Shown here: in pieces, positions 8,988 through 18,699 of the stretch | Layout of the letters: each line of letters begins with the position of its first letter | Position numbering within the stretch: position 1 is the stretch's first letter | Assembly: GCA_910574345.1 (NCBI GenBank) | Contig: CAJSZV010000018.1 | Coordinates: forward strand, 16,843-80,842 | Reading direction: 5' to 3' | DNA: 64,000 nucleotides | Source: Clostridiaceae bacterium | Lineage (GTDB): Bacteria > Bacillota > Clostridia > Lachnospirales > Lachnospiraceae | Position numbers and translations under genes: made by a program | Notes under the pieces: generated by a model | The model's database searches: none | Told to the model about the DNA's origin: nothing | The model's input: the letters and a program-made list of their open reading frames with translations, nothing else

Positions 8988-10819
8988 TGCAGAAATCACA
9001 AAATAAAGATTCTTATACAAAACTGTCCCTTATCTGGGATTTCCTTAAGGGGAGCAGGATGTTTTTTCTTATCAGCATCCTGGCTGCCCTTTTTGTCAAC
9101 GGGCTGGAGATGATCTCTCCCCAGATCATACGGGCCACCATTGACAGCGTTATCGGCGATAAGGAGCTGGAACTGCCGCTTTTTGCCGTCAGTCTGGTAG
9201 AGCGGGCGGGCGGTATCAAGACTCTGAAAAGCCATCTGTGGCTCATAGCTTTCACCATTGTTATGCTGGCTACGGGCAGCGCGGTGTTTCGCTATGTGAA
9301 TATGTATTATAACAGCAGGGGAGCGGAGCATTTTGCAAAAACCATGCGTGACCGCTTATTTGCCCATATTCAAAAACTGCCCTTTTCCTGGCATATGAAG
9401 AATCAGACCGGTGATATTATTCAGCGGTGTACTTCGGATGTGGATATGATTAAAAATTTTATATCGGAGCAGCTGACAGCGGTATTTCGAATCTTCATCA
9501 TGATTGCCTTGTCTCTATGTTTCATGTTTTCCATGAATATAAAACTGACTGCAGTGGCCCTTGTGTTTATCCCTGTGATTCTCGGATATTCCTGGGCATT
9601 TCATGCGAAGATACAGGAGCGCTTTACAAAGTGTGATGAGAACGAGGGGGTTCTCTCAGCAATCGCCCAGGAAAACCTGACAGGTATTCGCGTGGTGCGT
9701 GCCTTTGGCAAGGAAAACTTTGAGAGAGAGCGTTTCGAAAAACAGAACCAGATCTATACCAACGAATGGATGAAACTGTGTGTGGTGCTGTCTCTGTTCT
9801 GGGGGACGGGAGATCTGGTTTCCGGTCTGCAGATTATGCTGGTAGTAGTGCTTGGGTCTTATCTCTGTGTGAAAGGGGAGATGACAGCAGGGGAGTTTAT
9901 TGCATTCGTGTCCTATAATACCATGCTGGTGTGGCCCGTTCGTTCTCTGGGGCGGACTATTTCCGAGATGAGCAAGGCAGGGGTTTCTGTGGAGCGTATC
10001 TGTTATATTATGAATTCCCTTCCGGAACAGGATAAGCCTGATGCTCTGACACCGGATATGAGAGGAGACATTGACTTTGACCATGTTTCCTTTGGGTATG
10101 GCAGCGAGAAGATTCTTTCTGACGTAAGCTTTACAGTGAAGGCAGGAACCACCTTTGGAATTCTGGGAAGCACGGGCTGCGGCAAATCCACTCTTATGCA
10201 TCTCATGAACCGCCTGTATGACCTGCCGGAAGACGGCGGCAGAATTACCATTGGAGGCGTGGATATCAGAGACATGAAAGGGGAGTGGGTGAGACAGCAT
10301 ATTGGTATGGTGCTTCAGGAACCTTTTTTGTTTTCCAGGACCATTGCCGAGAATGTGGGAATAGCCAAAGATCCGGTGACTCTCACAGAGATCCGTCAGG
10401 CCGCTGCCATAGCCTGTGTGGACGAGTCCATTACTGATTTTACAAGAGGATATGATACTCTGGTAGGGGAGAGAGGAGTTACGCTGTCCGGCGGACAGAA
10501 GCAGAGAATAGCAATCGCCCGTATGCTTATGCAGAAGACACCTATTATGGTTTTTGATGATTCTCTCTCAGCCGTGGATGCCAAGACAGATGCCATGATT
10601 CGGGGGGCGTTGAAAGCCGAACTGGCGGATACAACCGTGATTCTTATTGCCCACAGAGTTACAACTCTCATGGAGGCTGACTGCATTATGGTTCTTGACA
10701 GAGGGAAAGCGGCGGAGATGGGGACTCACGAAGAGCTTATGGAGAGGAAGGGGATCTACCGGAAAATTTACGATATACAGATGGCATTGGCTGAGGAGGT
10801 GGAGCAGAATGGAGCATAA
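8987..10819 (+). CDS. ABC exporter half-transporter, subunit 1 (degenerate catalytic site)
   Basis: A 610-residue permease-ATPase fusion: six predicted membrane helices in residues ~20-320, then an ATPase domain with Walker A GSTGCGKST (~394), signature LSGGQKQR and H-loop IAHRVTTL. After Walker B the catalytic glutamate is replaced by aspartate (MVFDDSLSAVD), the usual sign of the degenerate half of a heterodimeric exporter; the next gene supplies the partner. Such pairs export drugs, peptides or lipids. Its ATG overlaps the methyltransferase stop (TAATG), but its base composition is much more GC-rich, so the coupling may be a junction of different histories. Confidence 0.93.
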   Translation: MQKSQNKDSYTKLSLIWDFLKGSRMFFLISILAALFVNGLEMISPQIIRATIDSVIGDKELELPLFAVSLVERAGGIKTLKSHLWLIAFTIVMLATGSAVFRYVNMYYNSRGAEHFAKTMRDRLFAHIQKLPFSWHMKNQTGDIIQRCTSDVDMIKNFISEQLTAVFRIFIMIALSLCFMFSMNIKLTAVALVFIPVILGYSWAFHAKIQERFTKCDENEGVLSAIAQENLTGIRVVRAFGKENFERERFEKQNQIYTNEWMKLCVVLSLFWGTGDLVSGLQIMLVVVLGSYLCVKGEMTAGEFIAFVSYNTMLVWPVRSLGRTISEMSKAGVSVERICYIMNSLPEQDKPDALTPDMRGDIDFDHVSFGYGSEKILSDVSFTVKAGTTFGILGSTGCGKSTLMHLMNRLYDLPEDGGRITIGGVDIRDMKGEWVRQHIGMVLQEPFLFSRTIAENVGIAKDPVTLTEIRQAAAIACVDESITDFTRGYDTLVGERGVTLSGGQKQRIAIARMLMQKTPIMVFDDSLSAVDAKTDAMIRGALKAELADTTVILIAHRVTTLMEADCIMVLDRGKAAEMGTHEELMERKGIYRKIYDIQMALAEEVEQNGA

Positions 10820-12632
10820 AGAGGAAAACGGGGCTGTTTCGCTGCCCTTTTTTGGAATCCATAAGCTGGCGCCTTATCTGAGGCCTTACCGGTTTACCAT
10901 GATTACGATGATTGTCCTGGGATTTGCGGGAGGGCTGGTGGATATTATCCTGCCTTTGTTTCAGGAATACGCCATAGATCATTTTATTGTAAAAGAGAAT
11001 CTGTCTTCTATGGGGGGATTCATAGGGGCATACGGCTGTGTCCTGATCTTTCAGGTTATAGCCAATGGGATTTCCGCTTATCAGGCCTGTGAGATTGAGA
11101 TGTATGTAGGGCGTGATATGAAGAGGGAAAGCTTTAATCACCTTCAGACCCTGGCCTTTTCCTATTTTAACAGGAACAGCGTGGGCTACATCCATGCCAG
11201 GGTGATGAGTGACACCAACCGTATCGCCGCCCTGGTATCATGGAGTCTGATGAACGGCATCTGGTATATCTCCTATATTATAGGAGCCGTCATTGTCATG
11301 CTGTCAGTGAATGTGAGACTGTCATGTTTTGTGCTTATGCTTGTTCCCCTCCTTACGGCTGCAGCAGCATTTTTCCAGAAAAGGCTTGTGATGATCAACC
11401 GGAAGGTCCGGGAGATTAACTCCCGCATTACTTCTGATTTTAATGAAGGGATTACAGGAGCAAAGACTACCAAAACCCTGGTTATCGAGAAAAAGATGGA
11501 GGAACATTTTGCCAAGACATCAAAGGAGATGGAGGAGACATCCGTAAGGGGAACCCATTATCGGGCCATGTTTTCTTCCATGATCTCTTTTGCCGCGTCT
11601 GCGGCTTTGGCTTTAGTGCTGTGGCAGGGAGGTATGATTACCATGGAAGGGGCTCTTAAGATCGGCACCTTGTCCGTGTTTATGACCTATGCCCTTGGGA
11701 TGATGGAGCCGGTTCAGTGGATTGTCCGGTCCGTGTCCGATCTGATTACGGTCCAGGTCAATGTGGAACGTTTTTCCGGATTGGTGGAGACGGAGTCTGA
11801 TGTGAGGGACAGGCCGGATGTGGTGGAGAAGTACGGCGACTCCTTTGCGCCCAAGAGGGAGAACTGGGAACCTCTTCACGGAGATATTACCTTTGAGGAT
11901 GTTTCTTTTAAGTATCCTGACGGGGAGGAATATGTGCTGGAACATTTCAATCTCCATGTGCCCCAGGGAACCAACATTGCTATCGTAGGGGAGACGGGAG
12001 CCGGCAAATCCACATTGGTGAATCTGGTCTGCCGTTTTTTTGAGCCGACTTCCGGCCGGATTCTTATTGATGGGGTAGATGCAAGGGAACGTTCTCAGCT
12101 GTGGCTTCACAGCAATATCGGATATGTCCTTCAGACACCTCATCTCTTCTCCGGAAGTGTTATGGAGAATCTGAGATATGGCAATCCTGATGCTACTGTG
12201 GAGCAGGTGGAAGCGGCAGTCAAAAGCGTGTCAGCGGATGAAGTGATTGCCCGGATGGACAGAGGATATGACAGTGATGTGGGAGAGGGAGGAGATTTGA
12301 TCTCTACGGGAGAGAAGCAGCTTCTTTCCTTTGCGCGGGCGATTCTGGCAAACCCAAGAATCTTTGTGCTGGATGAAGCCACTTCCTCCATTGACACAGT
12401 GACAGAGAAAAAGATCCAGGATGCGATTGCACACCTGATGAAAGGGCGTACCTCTTTTGTCATCGCCCACCGGCTTTCCACCATCCGTCAGGCTGACCTG
12501 ATTCTGGTGATCCGGGACGGAAAAATCGTGGAGAGAGGTACTCATAAAGAATTGATTGCCGGGAAGGGCGAGTATTATCACCTGTATACAAAACAGTATC
12601 AGGAGGAAGCCCTATCCCTATTGTTTCAGTGA
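10809..12632 (+). CDS. ABC exporter half-transporter, subunit 2
   Basis: A 607-residue permease-ATPase fusion whose ATG at 10809 lies inside the end of the first subunit gene (11-bp overlap, GGAG a few bases upstream). Six membrane helices precede an ATPase domain with Walker A GETGAGKST, intact Walker B plus glutamate (FVLDEATSSID) and H-loop IAHRLSTI. The signature is altered to ISTGEKQ instead of LSGGQ. This complements subunit 1: together they make one consensus and one degenerate ATP site, as in BmrCD and TM287/288-type heterodimers. The 3' end overlaps the convergent solute-binding gene by 15 bp. Confidence 0.93.
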   Translation: MEHKEENGAVSLPFFGIHKLAPYLRPYRFTMITMIVLGFAGGLVDIILPLFQEYAIDHFIVKENLSSMGGFIGAYGCVLIFQVIANGISAYQACEIEMYVGRDMKRESFNHLQTLAFSYFNRNSVGYIHARVMSDTNRIAALVSWSLMNGIWYISYIIGAVIVMLSVNVRLSCFVLMLVPLLTAAAAFFQKRLVMINRKVREINSRITSDFNEGITGAKTTKTLVIEKKMEEHFAKTSKEMEETSVRGTHYRAMFSSMISFAASAALALVLWQGGMITMEGALKIGTLSVFMTYALGMMEPVQWIVRSVSDLITVQVNVERFSGLVETESDVRDRPDVVEKYGDSFAPKRENWEPLHGDITFEDVSFKYPDGEEYVLEHFNLHVPQGTNIAIVGETGAGKSTLVNLVCRFFEPTSGRILIDGVDARERSQLWLHSNIGYVLQTPHLFSGSVMENLRYGNPDATVEQVEAAVKSVSADEVIARMDRGYDSDVGEGGDLISTGEKQLLSFARAILANPRIFVLDEATSSIDTVTEKKIQDAIAHLMKGRTSFVIAHRLSTIRQADLILVIRDGKIVERGTHKELIAGKGEYYHLYTKQYQEEALSLLFQ

Positions 12633-13934
12633 TTCCTCCTGCAGCTGATCGAATTTTGCCATACATTCGTCCACTGTAGCGCCGTTCAGCAGATCTCTTA
12701 CGATCAGGCAGGTGTTGCCCCACTGTTCTACTTTCATGCCGGCATTGGAAGCAAGAACATAGATATTATTCTGAATTTTTTCGTTGAGAGGCTTTAGGGC
12801 TGGAATACATTCTACCTGGACATTTTTTGACGGCGAGATTACCCGGTTAGCCTCTGCATACAACTGGAGACACTCGTCAGAGAGGATGATCTCCAGCACC
12901 TTAACCGTGTCTTCCAGATGGGCTGCATTGGCTGCAACGCCATATCCGGTAATGGGAACGACAGGCATCTGTCCCCGGCTGCTGGGGAATCCAATAACCT
13001 GAAGATTAAAATCCGGACTTCCGTAAGCGGTGTCTGCATTGGCGGCTCCCCAGTATGCCATGACAATGGGGGTTTTCTGGGCCAGGAAATCGGGCCCCTC
13101 CCCTTCAATGGCTTCATAGGTATATGCGGCTGCTGCATCCACATAGCCTTTATCAATGAGTTCTTTAAGAAACTCAAAACCGGGGCGCATATAGTCGCTG
13201 TATTTTGCAGCCCCGCTGTTGAGGGCTTCAATCTCCGCCTGGGCATTCCCGCCGTTGTACAAGTCTGCGAAGGCCTGGGCAAAGACAAAACACTCCAGCC
13301 ACCAGCGGTTGGCGCCGACGGGGGTTTCGATACCCTGTTCCTTGAACACCCGGCAGCATTCTAAAAATTCCTCCGGTGTACTGGGCAGTTCCAGATTATA
13401 CTGGTCAAACATGTCTTTGTTGATAAAAAGGCCGTAGGCCACCACTTCCTGGGGAATGGCCACCAGTTTCCCGTCAACGGTGTTTGCCATTTTTACCACA
13501 TCTCTTAAATTTTTCACACAGTCAAGGTCTGACAGGTCCAGAAGCCTTCCTTCATCTCCCAGGGTCTGGATTGTATCGGGGTTCAGAAGATACAGATCAT
13601 CCATATCGCTGCGCACCCGGTCAAGAACCACATCATCATATGTTTTTTCTTTATAGTTCTCTGCAGTGTAAGTCCTGTATTCTACGGTCAAATCCAGCTG
13701 ATCTTCCGCCTTGATCACTGTCTGGTCAAATGCGTTTCTTGCAACATTGGCTACACCGGGTTTGGATTTCTCCATAGGCCCGAAGAGGTTTACCACTCTT
13801 TCGCGGTCTCTCTCATCCAGAATCAGATTATTGTCAGGCTTTTCGGCAGTCCCGCAGGATGTTGCGGCGGCAAGTACAATTCCCATAAGACAAACTGCCA
13901 TCAGCTTTTTGCCCGTTGTCAGATTCCTTTTCAT
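12618..13934 (-). CDS. Extracellular solute-binding lipoprotein (family 1), partner of hybrid kinase
   Basis: A 438-residue secreted lipoprotein: basic start MKRNLTTGKK, hydrophobic stretch and lipobox AATSC, then a type 1 sugar-binding-protein fold (NKDMFDQYNLELPSTPEEF, VPITGYGVAANA). Start 13934 chosen for GAAAGGAAG just upstream; it overlaps the kinase stop by ATGA. No ABC permease genes accompany it, so it more likely presents a sugar-type ligand to the extracellular domain of the co-transcribed hybrid kinase than feeds a transporter. That role is inference. Confidence 0.85.
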   Translation of the reverse strand: MKRNLTTGKKLMAVCLMGIVLAAATSCGTAEKPDNNLILDERDRERVVNLFGPMEKSKPGVANVARNAFDQTVIKAEDQLDLTVEYRTYTAENYKEKTYDDVVLDRVRSDMDDLYLLNPDTIQTLGDEGRLLDLSDLDCVKNLRDVVKMANTVDGKLVAIPQEVVAYGLFINKDMFDQYNLELPSTPEEFLECCRVFKEQGIETPVGANRWWLECFVFAQAFADLYNGGNAQAEIEALNSGAAKYSDYMRPGFEFLKELIDKGYVDAAAAYTYEAIEGEGPDFLAQKTPIVMAYWGAANADTAYGSPDFNLQVIGFPSSRGQMPVVPITGYGVAANAAHLEDTVKVLEIILSDECLQLYAEANRVISPSKNVQVECIPALKPLNEKIQNNIYVLASNAGMKVEQWGNTCLIVRDLLNGATVDECMAKFDQLQEESLKQ

Positions 13935-16522
13935 GACTCTTCCTTTCTTCCTATCCACTGACTTACTGTTTTCTTTAAAAGCTCCAAATCAATCGGTTTC
14001 GCCACATGAACATTCATGCCTGCATCCAGGGCGTCCTTTACATCTTCTGTAAAAGCATTGGCTGTCATGGCCACAATCAGAATCTCTTTGGCATCTTCCC
14101 GGTTCAATGACCGGATTGCCCTTGAGGCGTCATAGCCGTTCATCACCGGCATCTGAACATCCATAAGGATTGCGTCAAATTCACCTGGGCGCGACTGATC
14201 AAAACGTTCCACCGCCAGTTTTCCGTTTTCCACGATCTCGCAGGTCGCCTCCTCCATATCCAGAAGCTCCCATAAAATCTCTGCATTGATTTCATTATCT
14301 TCCGCCACGAGAAAATGAAGGCCTGACAGACTGTGTTCTTCCCCGCTCTGGTTTTTTGGCTTCTCATCCTGCTGTCCCATCTGCATCTTCTGGATCTTCT
14401 CCTTAAATGCAGATACGAAAAATGGTTTGGCCAGGATTCCCGAATGACCTACATGAATGACTTCCTCTTCTAATTCCGCACCGTCGTAGGCCGTCAGAAA
14501 CAGGATAGGCACTGTCTGTGTTATGATTTCCCGGATTCGGTTGGCGGTCTCAAAGCCGTCCATCCCCGGCATCTTCCAATCCAGAAGGATGATATGATAA
14601 TCCTCTCCTTTTTTGCCTGCTTCATCAATGAGGCGCAGAGCCTCTTCTCCTCCGGCTGCCGTATCTACCCGGACTTTTGTTTCCTTCATAAGCAGCTGAA
14701 TGGTGTTGCGGATATCCGGGTCATCATCTACTGCAAGGATCCGGGAAATACCGCATTTCTTCCAGAATTCCTCGTCCTTCTGGTTATCGGGAATGCGCAA
14801 TTCCAGTTCCACGGTAAACAGGCTTCCCTTTTCCACTTCGCTGGCAACCTCTATGGTTCCGCCCATAAGTTCTACAATGTTTTTGGTTATGGCCATGCCA
14901 AGGCCCGTCCCCTGAACCTTATTTGTCGTACTGTTCTCCGCTCTGGTAAAAGCATCGAAAATAGTTTTCAGATATTCAGGAGTCATGCCGTATCCATTAT
15001 CTTCCACTTCAATCCGAATATGCTCATACTGGGCTGAGTGCTGCTCTAATCCGATGATGCGGAACCAGATATTGCCGCCGTTAGGTGTATATTTTACGGC
15101 GTTGGAGAGAAGATTAATTAAAATCTGGTTGATCCTTGTTTCATCTCCCACCAGATATTCATGCTTAATATCCGTCACAACTACATCAAAGCTCTGATCC
15201 CTTGCCTTTGCCATGGGGCGGATAATGGCATCTACAGAGGCCACCAGACTGCTTAATGTGAATTCCCCTATGGTGAGAACCACTTTGCCGCTTTCTATCT
15301 TGGACACATCCAGGACATCATTAATGAGACTTAAGAGATGCTGGCCGGATGCGGTGATCTTTCTTGTGTATTCTCTCACTCTGATGGGATTATCTGCATC
15401 TTTGGCAAGAAGAGTAGTGAATCCCAGAATGGCATTCATGGGAGTACGGATATCGTGGGACATGTTGGAAAGGAAGGTGGTCTTGGATTTGCTTGCAATC
15501 TGCGCTGCCTGCAGAGCTTCCGCCAGCTGTCTGTTATGAATCTCCCTTTCTTCTTCCTGTTCCTTTCTTAGTTTCACCTGCTCCTTCTGATTAAAATAAT
15601 ATAAGATACAGCAGATAAGAAATGCGGCCAGCATGATCACGACTACCAGGATCAGATTTTGATTAACGATCTTCCCCTCCTGCTGGATGGCTTCAATAGG
15701 AACATAACCGATAAGGTAAAGGGAACCTTCGTTCACCGCCCACATATAAATCAGAGAATTCTGGCCTCGTATATCGTGATAAAACATAATATTCTTCCCG
15801 TTCCGTATGCGTTCAGTGACCTCATCCTGAAGTTTTTTATCAAGGATATTATTGGCACGGTAAAAATCTTCCAGATTCAGATGTCCCGCATCCAGCTGGC
15901 CCATACCCTTGGGCTTGAGAACAAGCCGTTCGCTTTTGGCATCCATAATGTAGAGCATAGCGCTGCCGTTATAGAAGCCTCCCGGCAATGCCTGATCAAA
16001 GGAATCAAAAATATATTCTACATAAAGAGTCGCGGTCTCTTTTTCGTCTTTTACTACAGGGCACTTCATGGTATATGCCCAGGTTCCCATACCATTGAGA
16101 TAGGACTGGGATATCGGAAGATCTTCCACGGTTCTTCCCGACGAGAAATCCAGGCCGTTTTCTGTAAATACCTCTTCCGAATTGGATATACCCTGGTTTT
16201 CTCCTGATGGTATCAGGGATATCTTTACCATAGTACGGTTCTTTTCGTAAGAGCGGATAAATGATTCCTGATCTTCTATGGTAGAGATCTCCCGGGCAAT
16301 CAGCTTCTGAAACTCCGCTTCCTTGGTCAGAATTGCTTCCACCGTACCCTTGATCAGCCCCAGGCTTTCGCTTAGATTATGAATTGCCGAGGAGGACATC
16401 TCCGACGATATTCTCTGGGCCACAAAAAAAACCACTGTTCCTAAAATACAAAAAACCAGTACAATAGAAAGAAACAAGGAAGCTCCTTTATTGTCTCTGG
16501 TTCTTTTCTTATTCTTTTTCAT
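13931..16522 (-). CDS. Hybrid sensor histidine kinase with two receiver domains
   Basis: An 863-residue membrane kinase. Order: TM1 (~13-35), ~250-residue extracellular sensor region, TM2 (LILVVVIMLAAFLICCILYY), coiled linker, HisKA with H356 (MSHDIRTPMN), HATPase (N-box LLSNAVKY, G1 DNGYGM, G2 GTGLGMAI), receiver 1 (LAVDDD, acceptor D in LLDWKMPG) and receiver 2 (LVAEDNEINAE, acceptor D in LMDVQMPV). ATG 16522 is preferred with GTGAGG upstream; a GTG at 16534 would add four residues. No separate output regulator is adjacent. Transcribed from a promoter at 16674-16703 that lies inside the duplicated target of the neighbouring insertion sequence. Confidence 0.92.
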   Translation of the reverse strand: MKKNKKRTRDNKGASLFLSIVLVFCILGTVVFFVAQRISSEMSSSAIHNLSESLGLIKGTVEAILTKEAEFQKLIAREISTIEDQESFIRSYEKNRTMVKISLIPSGENQGISNSEEVFTENGLDFSSGRTVEDLPISQSYLNGMGTWAYTMKCPVVKDEKETATLYVEYIFDSFDQALPGGFYNGSAMLYIMDAKSERLVLKPKGMGQLDAGHLNLEDFYRANNILDKKLQDEVTERIRNGKNIMFYHDIRGQNSLIYMWAVNEGSLYLIGYVPIEAIQQEGKIVNQNLILVVVIMLAAFLICCILYYFNQKEQVKLRKEQEEEREIHNRQLAEALQAAQIASKSKTTFLSNMSHDIRTPMNAILGFTTLLAKDADNPIRVREYTRKITASGQHLLSLINDVLDVSKIESGKVVLTIGEFTLSSLVASVDAIIRPMAKARDQSFDVVVTDIKHEYLVGDETRINQILINLLSNAVKYTPNGGNIWFRIIGLEQHSAQYEHIRIEVEDNGYGMTPEYLKTIFDAFTRAENSTTNKVQGTGLGMAITKNIVELMGGTIEVASEVEKGSLFTVELELRIPDNQKDEEFWKKCGISRILAVDDDPDIRNTIQLLMKETKVRVDTAAGGEEALRLIDEAGKKGEDYHIILLDWKMPGMDGFETANRIREIITQTVPILFLTAYDGAELEEEVIHVGHSGILAKPFFVSAFKEKIQKMQMGQQDEKPKNQSGEEHSLSGLHFLVAEDNEINAEILWELLDMEEATCEIVENGKLAVERFDQSRPGEFDAILMDVQMPVMNGYDASRAIRSLNREDAKEILIVAMTANAFTEDVKDALDAGMNVHVAKPIDLELLKKTVSQWIGRKEES

Positions 16523-16673
16523 CCTGAACCTCACTTCTTTGGCTCCTTCCCCCTATAAACATATGATAACGACAGCCTCGAAAGCAACGCTGCAAAGTAC
16601 AGGAAAACAGTAATCATAGTTATGTCTATATTAAGCCTGATTTAGAGCGTACTTAAAAATGCTTTTGTTATAT

Positions 16674-16703
16674 ATTATACTATCCTCCGTAATTTTTTGT
16701 CAA
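16674..16703 (-). promoter_or_regulatory. Promoter of the hybrid kinase operon
   Basis: Minus-strand TTGACA (16703-16698) and TATAAT (16679-16674) with an 18-bp spacer, about 150 bp ahead of the kinase start. The -10 box is the very first six bases of the 84-bp target duplication, so an identical promoter exists at 18721-18750. Confidence 0.65.
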
Positions 16704-16757
16704 TATTATCATGGGGGATTCTGCCGGTTTCATGGGTAAGGCGGAAAAGCCCATATT
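16674..16757. repeat. Left copy of 84-bp target-site duplication
   Basis: Bases 16674-16757 are identical over all 84 positions to 18721-18804; the flanking base differs on each side. The two copies bracket the insertion sequence exactly. Confidence 0.95.
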
Positions 16758-16794
16758 CGGGTGTTTGACAGTTTGATAATAGAAAAGATGCTTG

Positions 16795-16821
16795 CAGGCC
16801 CTATAAAGCCTGTATTTTTTT
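16795..16821 (+). terminator. Terminator at the IS left end, upstream of the transposase
   Basis: Stem CAGGC (16795-16799) with GCCTG (16808-16812) followed by a seven-T run (16815-16821). It would stop outside transcription from entering the transposase gene, a common self-limiting device of insertion sequences. Confidence 0.6.
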
Positions 16822-16893
16822 GTCAAAAAATTTGTTTTATTCTATAGCAATATTTGGTAATCTATGATATGATAGGTTCGAGGAGGGTTTTCC

Positions 16894-18624
16894 ATGAAAG
16901 TGACTACTACGAAATCCAAGAATTCTGAATCTTTTTATATCACTATGTCCTACGTCAACAACGAGGGAAAAAGCACTTCCAAAACGATCCGTAAACTCGG
17001 CACCCTTAAAGATCTCTCCCGGCAGCTCGCCACAGACAGGGATGGCGTTCTCGCCTGGGCAAAAGAACAGGCCAGAATCGAAACGCAAAAATACAAAAAA
17101 CAACACCAGGCCAAAACTGTCCTGATCCCCTTCCACGCGGACAGGCTCCTTGATTATCACCAGCAGAAACTTTTCAAAGGAGGCTACCTCTTCCCTCAGG
17201 CGGTTTATTACCAGCTTGGCTTTGAACGGATCTGCAGAAAAATCAAGGACAAACACCATTTCCATTATGATATCAACGCCATCCTCTCGGATCTTATTTA
17301 TACAAGAATCCTGGAACCCTGCAGCAAACGCGCTTCCTACCGGGCGGCTATGGATTTTTTGGAGCCGCCTTCCTACAAAGAACATGATGTCTACCGGGCC
17401 CTGGATGTCCTGGCTGAGGAATGTGACCTGATTCAGGCTGAGGTTTATAAAAACAGCAATTTTGTGACCAAACGGTTGGATAGCGTCCTTTATTATGACT
17501 GCACGAACTATTATTTTGAGATTGAGCAGGCTGATGGGGACAAACAATACGGAAAAAGTAAGGAAAACCGTCCCAACCCGATCATCCAGATGGGGCTGTT
17601 CACCGATGGTAAAGGGATCCCTCTGGCTTTTTCCCTTTTTCCCGGAAATCAGAACGAGCAGAAGTCTTTAAAACCACTGGAGCAGAAAGTATTAACCGAT
17701 TTCGGTCATGACAAATTTATTTACTGTTGTGACGCGGGCCTGGGGTCGGAAGCGAACCGGGAACTCAACCATATGGGAAAAAGAGCCTTCATTGTCACCC
17801 AGTCCATTAAGAAGCTTCCCAAAGAAGACAGGGAATGGGCCTTGGACCCCAAAGGCTTCAAACGTCTGGCAGATGATAATCCTGTAGACAGAAATCATCC
17901 CGATGATGAGGATACCGGCCATGTTCTCTACAAAGACGCGCCCTATACAACCAAGAAGCTGGACCAACGCCTGATTGTCACGTACTCCCCCAAATACGCC
18001 GCCTATCAGAAAGAGATAAGAAGAAGACAGGTCGAGCGGGCGGAGAAAATGGTGGCGGCCGGCAAGCGAAAGGCGGAACACAGAAACCCCAATGACCCGG
18101 CAAGGTTTGTAGGGAAGCTGGCAGTAACCCAGGAAGGGGAAAAGGCAAAAATCCATTATTATCTGGACGAGGAAAAGATCGCACAGGAGGCAAAATATGA
18201 CGGGCTTTATGCTGTGTGCACAGACCTGCTGGATGACGATGTAAAAGATATTTTAAAAGTAAGTGAGGGAAGGTGGAAAATAGAGGAATGCTTTCGGATC
18301 ATGAAGACGGAATTCGAGGCAAGGCCGGCTTTTGTACGGCTGGAGAACCGAATTACGGCTCACTTTCTGATCTGCTTTCTGGCGTTGTTGGTGTACCGGC
18401 TTTTGGAAGAGAAGCTGGGAGGGATGTATACCTGTGAAGAAATCCTGACTACGTTAAAGGGGATGAATTTCGCGGATGTAGGGGAGCAGGGATATATGCC
18501 ATTATATAAGAGGGAAGGGATCACAGATGCGCTGCATGAGGTATGCGGCTTTCGGACGGACTATCAGTTTATCACGAAACAGAAAATGAAAGAAATCCAG
18601 AAAAAGAGTAAGGGAAGGCAATAA
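16894..18624 (+). CDS. IS1634-family transposase (IS4-like DDE)
   Basis: A 576-residue transposase, full length for the family, with AGGAGG upstream of the ATG. DDE residues are visible: first Asp in LYYDCTNYYFE (~201), second Asp in CCDAGLGSEANR (~277), and the R-x3-E-x6-K signature in GRWKIEECFRIMK (~467-478) that defines IS4-type elements. It cuts and pastes the surrounding element. The reading frame is intact, so the element may be active. Confidence 0.95.
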   Translation: MKVTTTKSKNSESFYITMSYVNNEGKSTSKTIRKLGTLKDLSRQLATDRDGVLAWAKEQARIETQKYKKQHQAKTVLIPFHADRLLDYHQQKLFKGGYLFPQAVYYQLGFERICRKIKDKHHFHYDINAILSDLIYTRILEPCSKRASYRAAMDFLEPPSYKEHDVYRALDVLAEECDLIQAEVYKNSNFVTKRLDSVLYYDCTNYYFEIEQADGDKQYGKSKENRPNPIIQMGLFTDGKGIPLAFSLFPGNQNEQKSLKPLEQKVLTDFGHDKFIYCCDAGLGSEANRELNHMGKRAFIVTQSIKKLPKEDREWALDPKGFKRLADDNPVDRNHPDDEDTGHVLYKDAPYTTKKLDQRLIVTYSPKYAAYQKEIRRRQVERAEKMVAAGKRKAEHRNPNDPARFVGKLAVTQEGEKAKIHYYLDEEKIAQEAKYDGLYAVCTDLLDDDVKDILKVSEGRWKIEECFRIMKTEFEARPAFVRLENRITAHFLICFLALLVYRLLEEKLGGMYTCEEILTTLKGMNFADVGEQGYMPLYKREGITDALHEVCGFRTDYQFITKQKMKEIQKKSKGRQ

Positions 18625-18653
18625 ATTACCAAAGAGTAAAACGAGAGGAAAAT

Positions 18654-18690
18654 ACGCTGTACAGCCTATAAAATAAGGGCTATACAGCGT
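18654..18690. terminator. Stem-loop near the IS right end
   Basis: ACGCTGTACAGCC (18654-18666) pairs with GGCTATACAGCGT (18678-18690) with one mismatch. It could terminate transposase transcription and block antisense transcription from the duplicated promoter at 18721-18750. Confidence 0.6.
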
Positions 18691-18699
18691 TTCTCTGTC

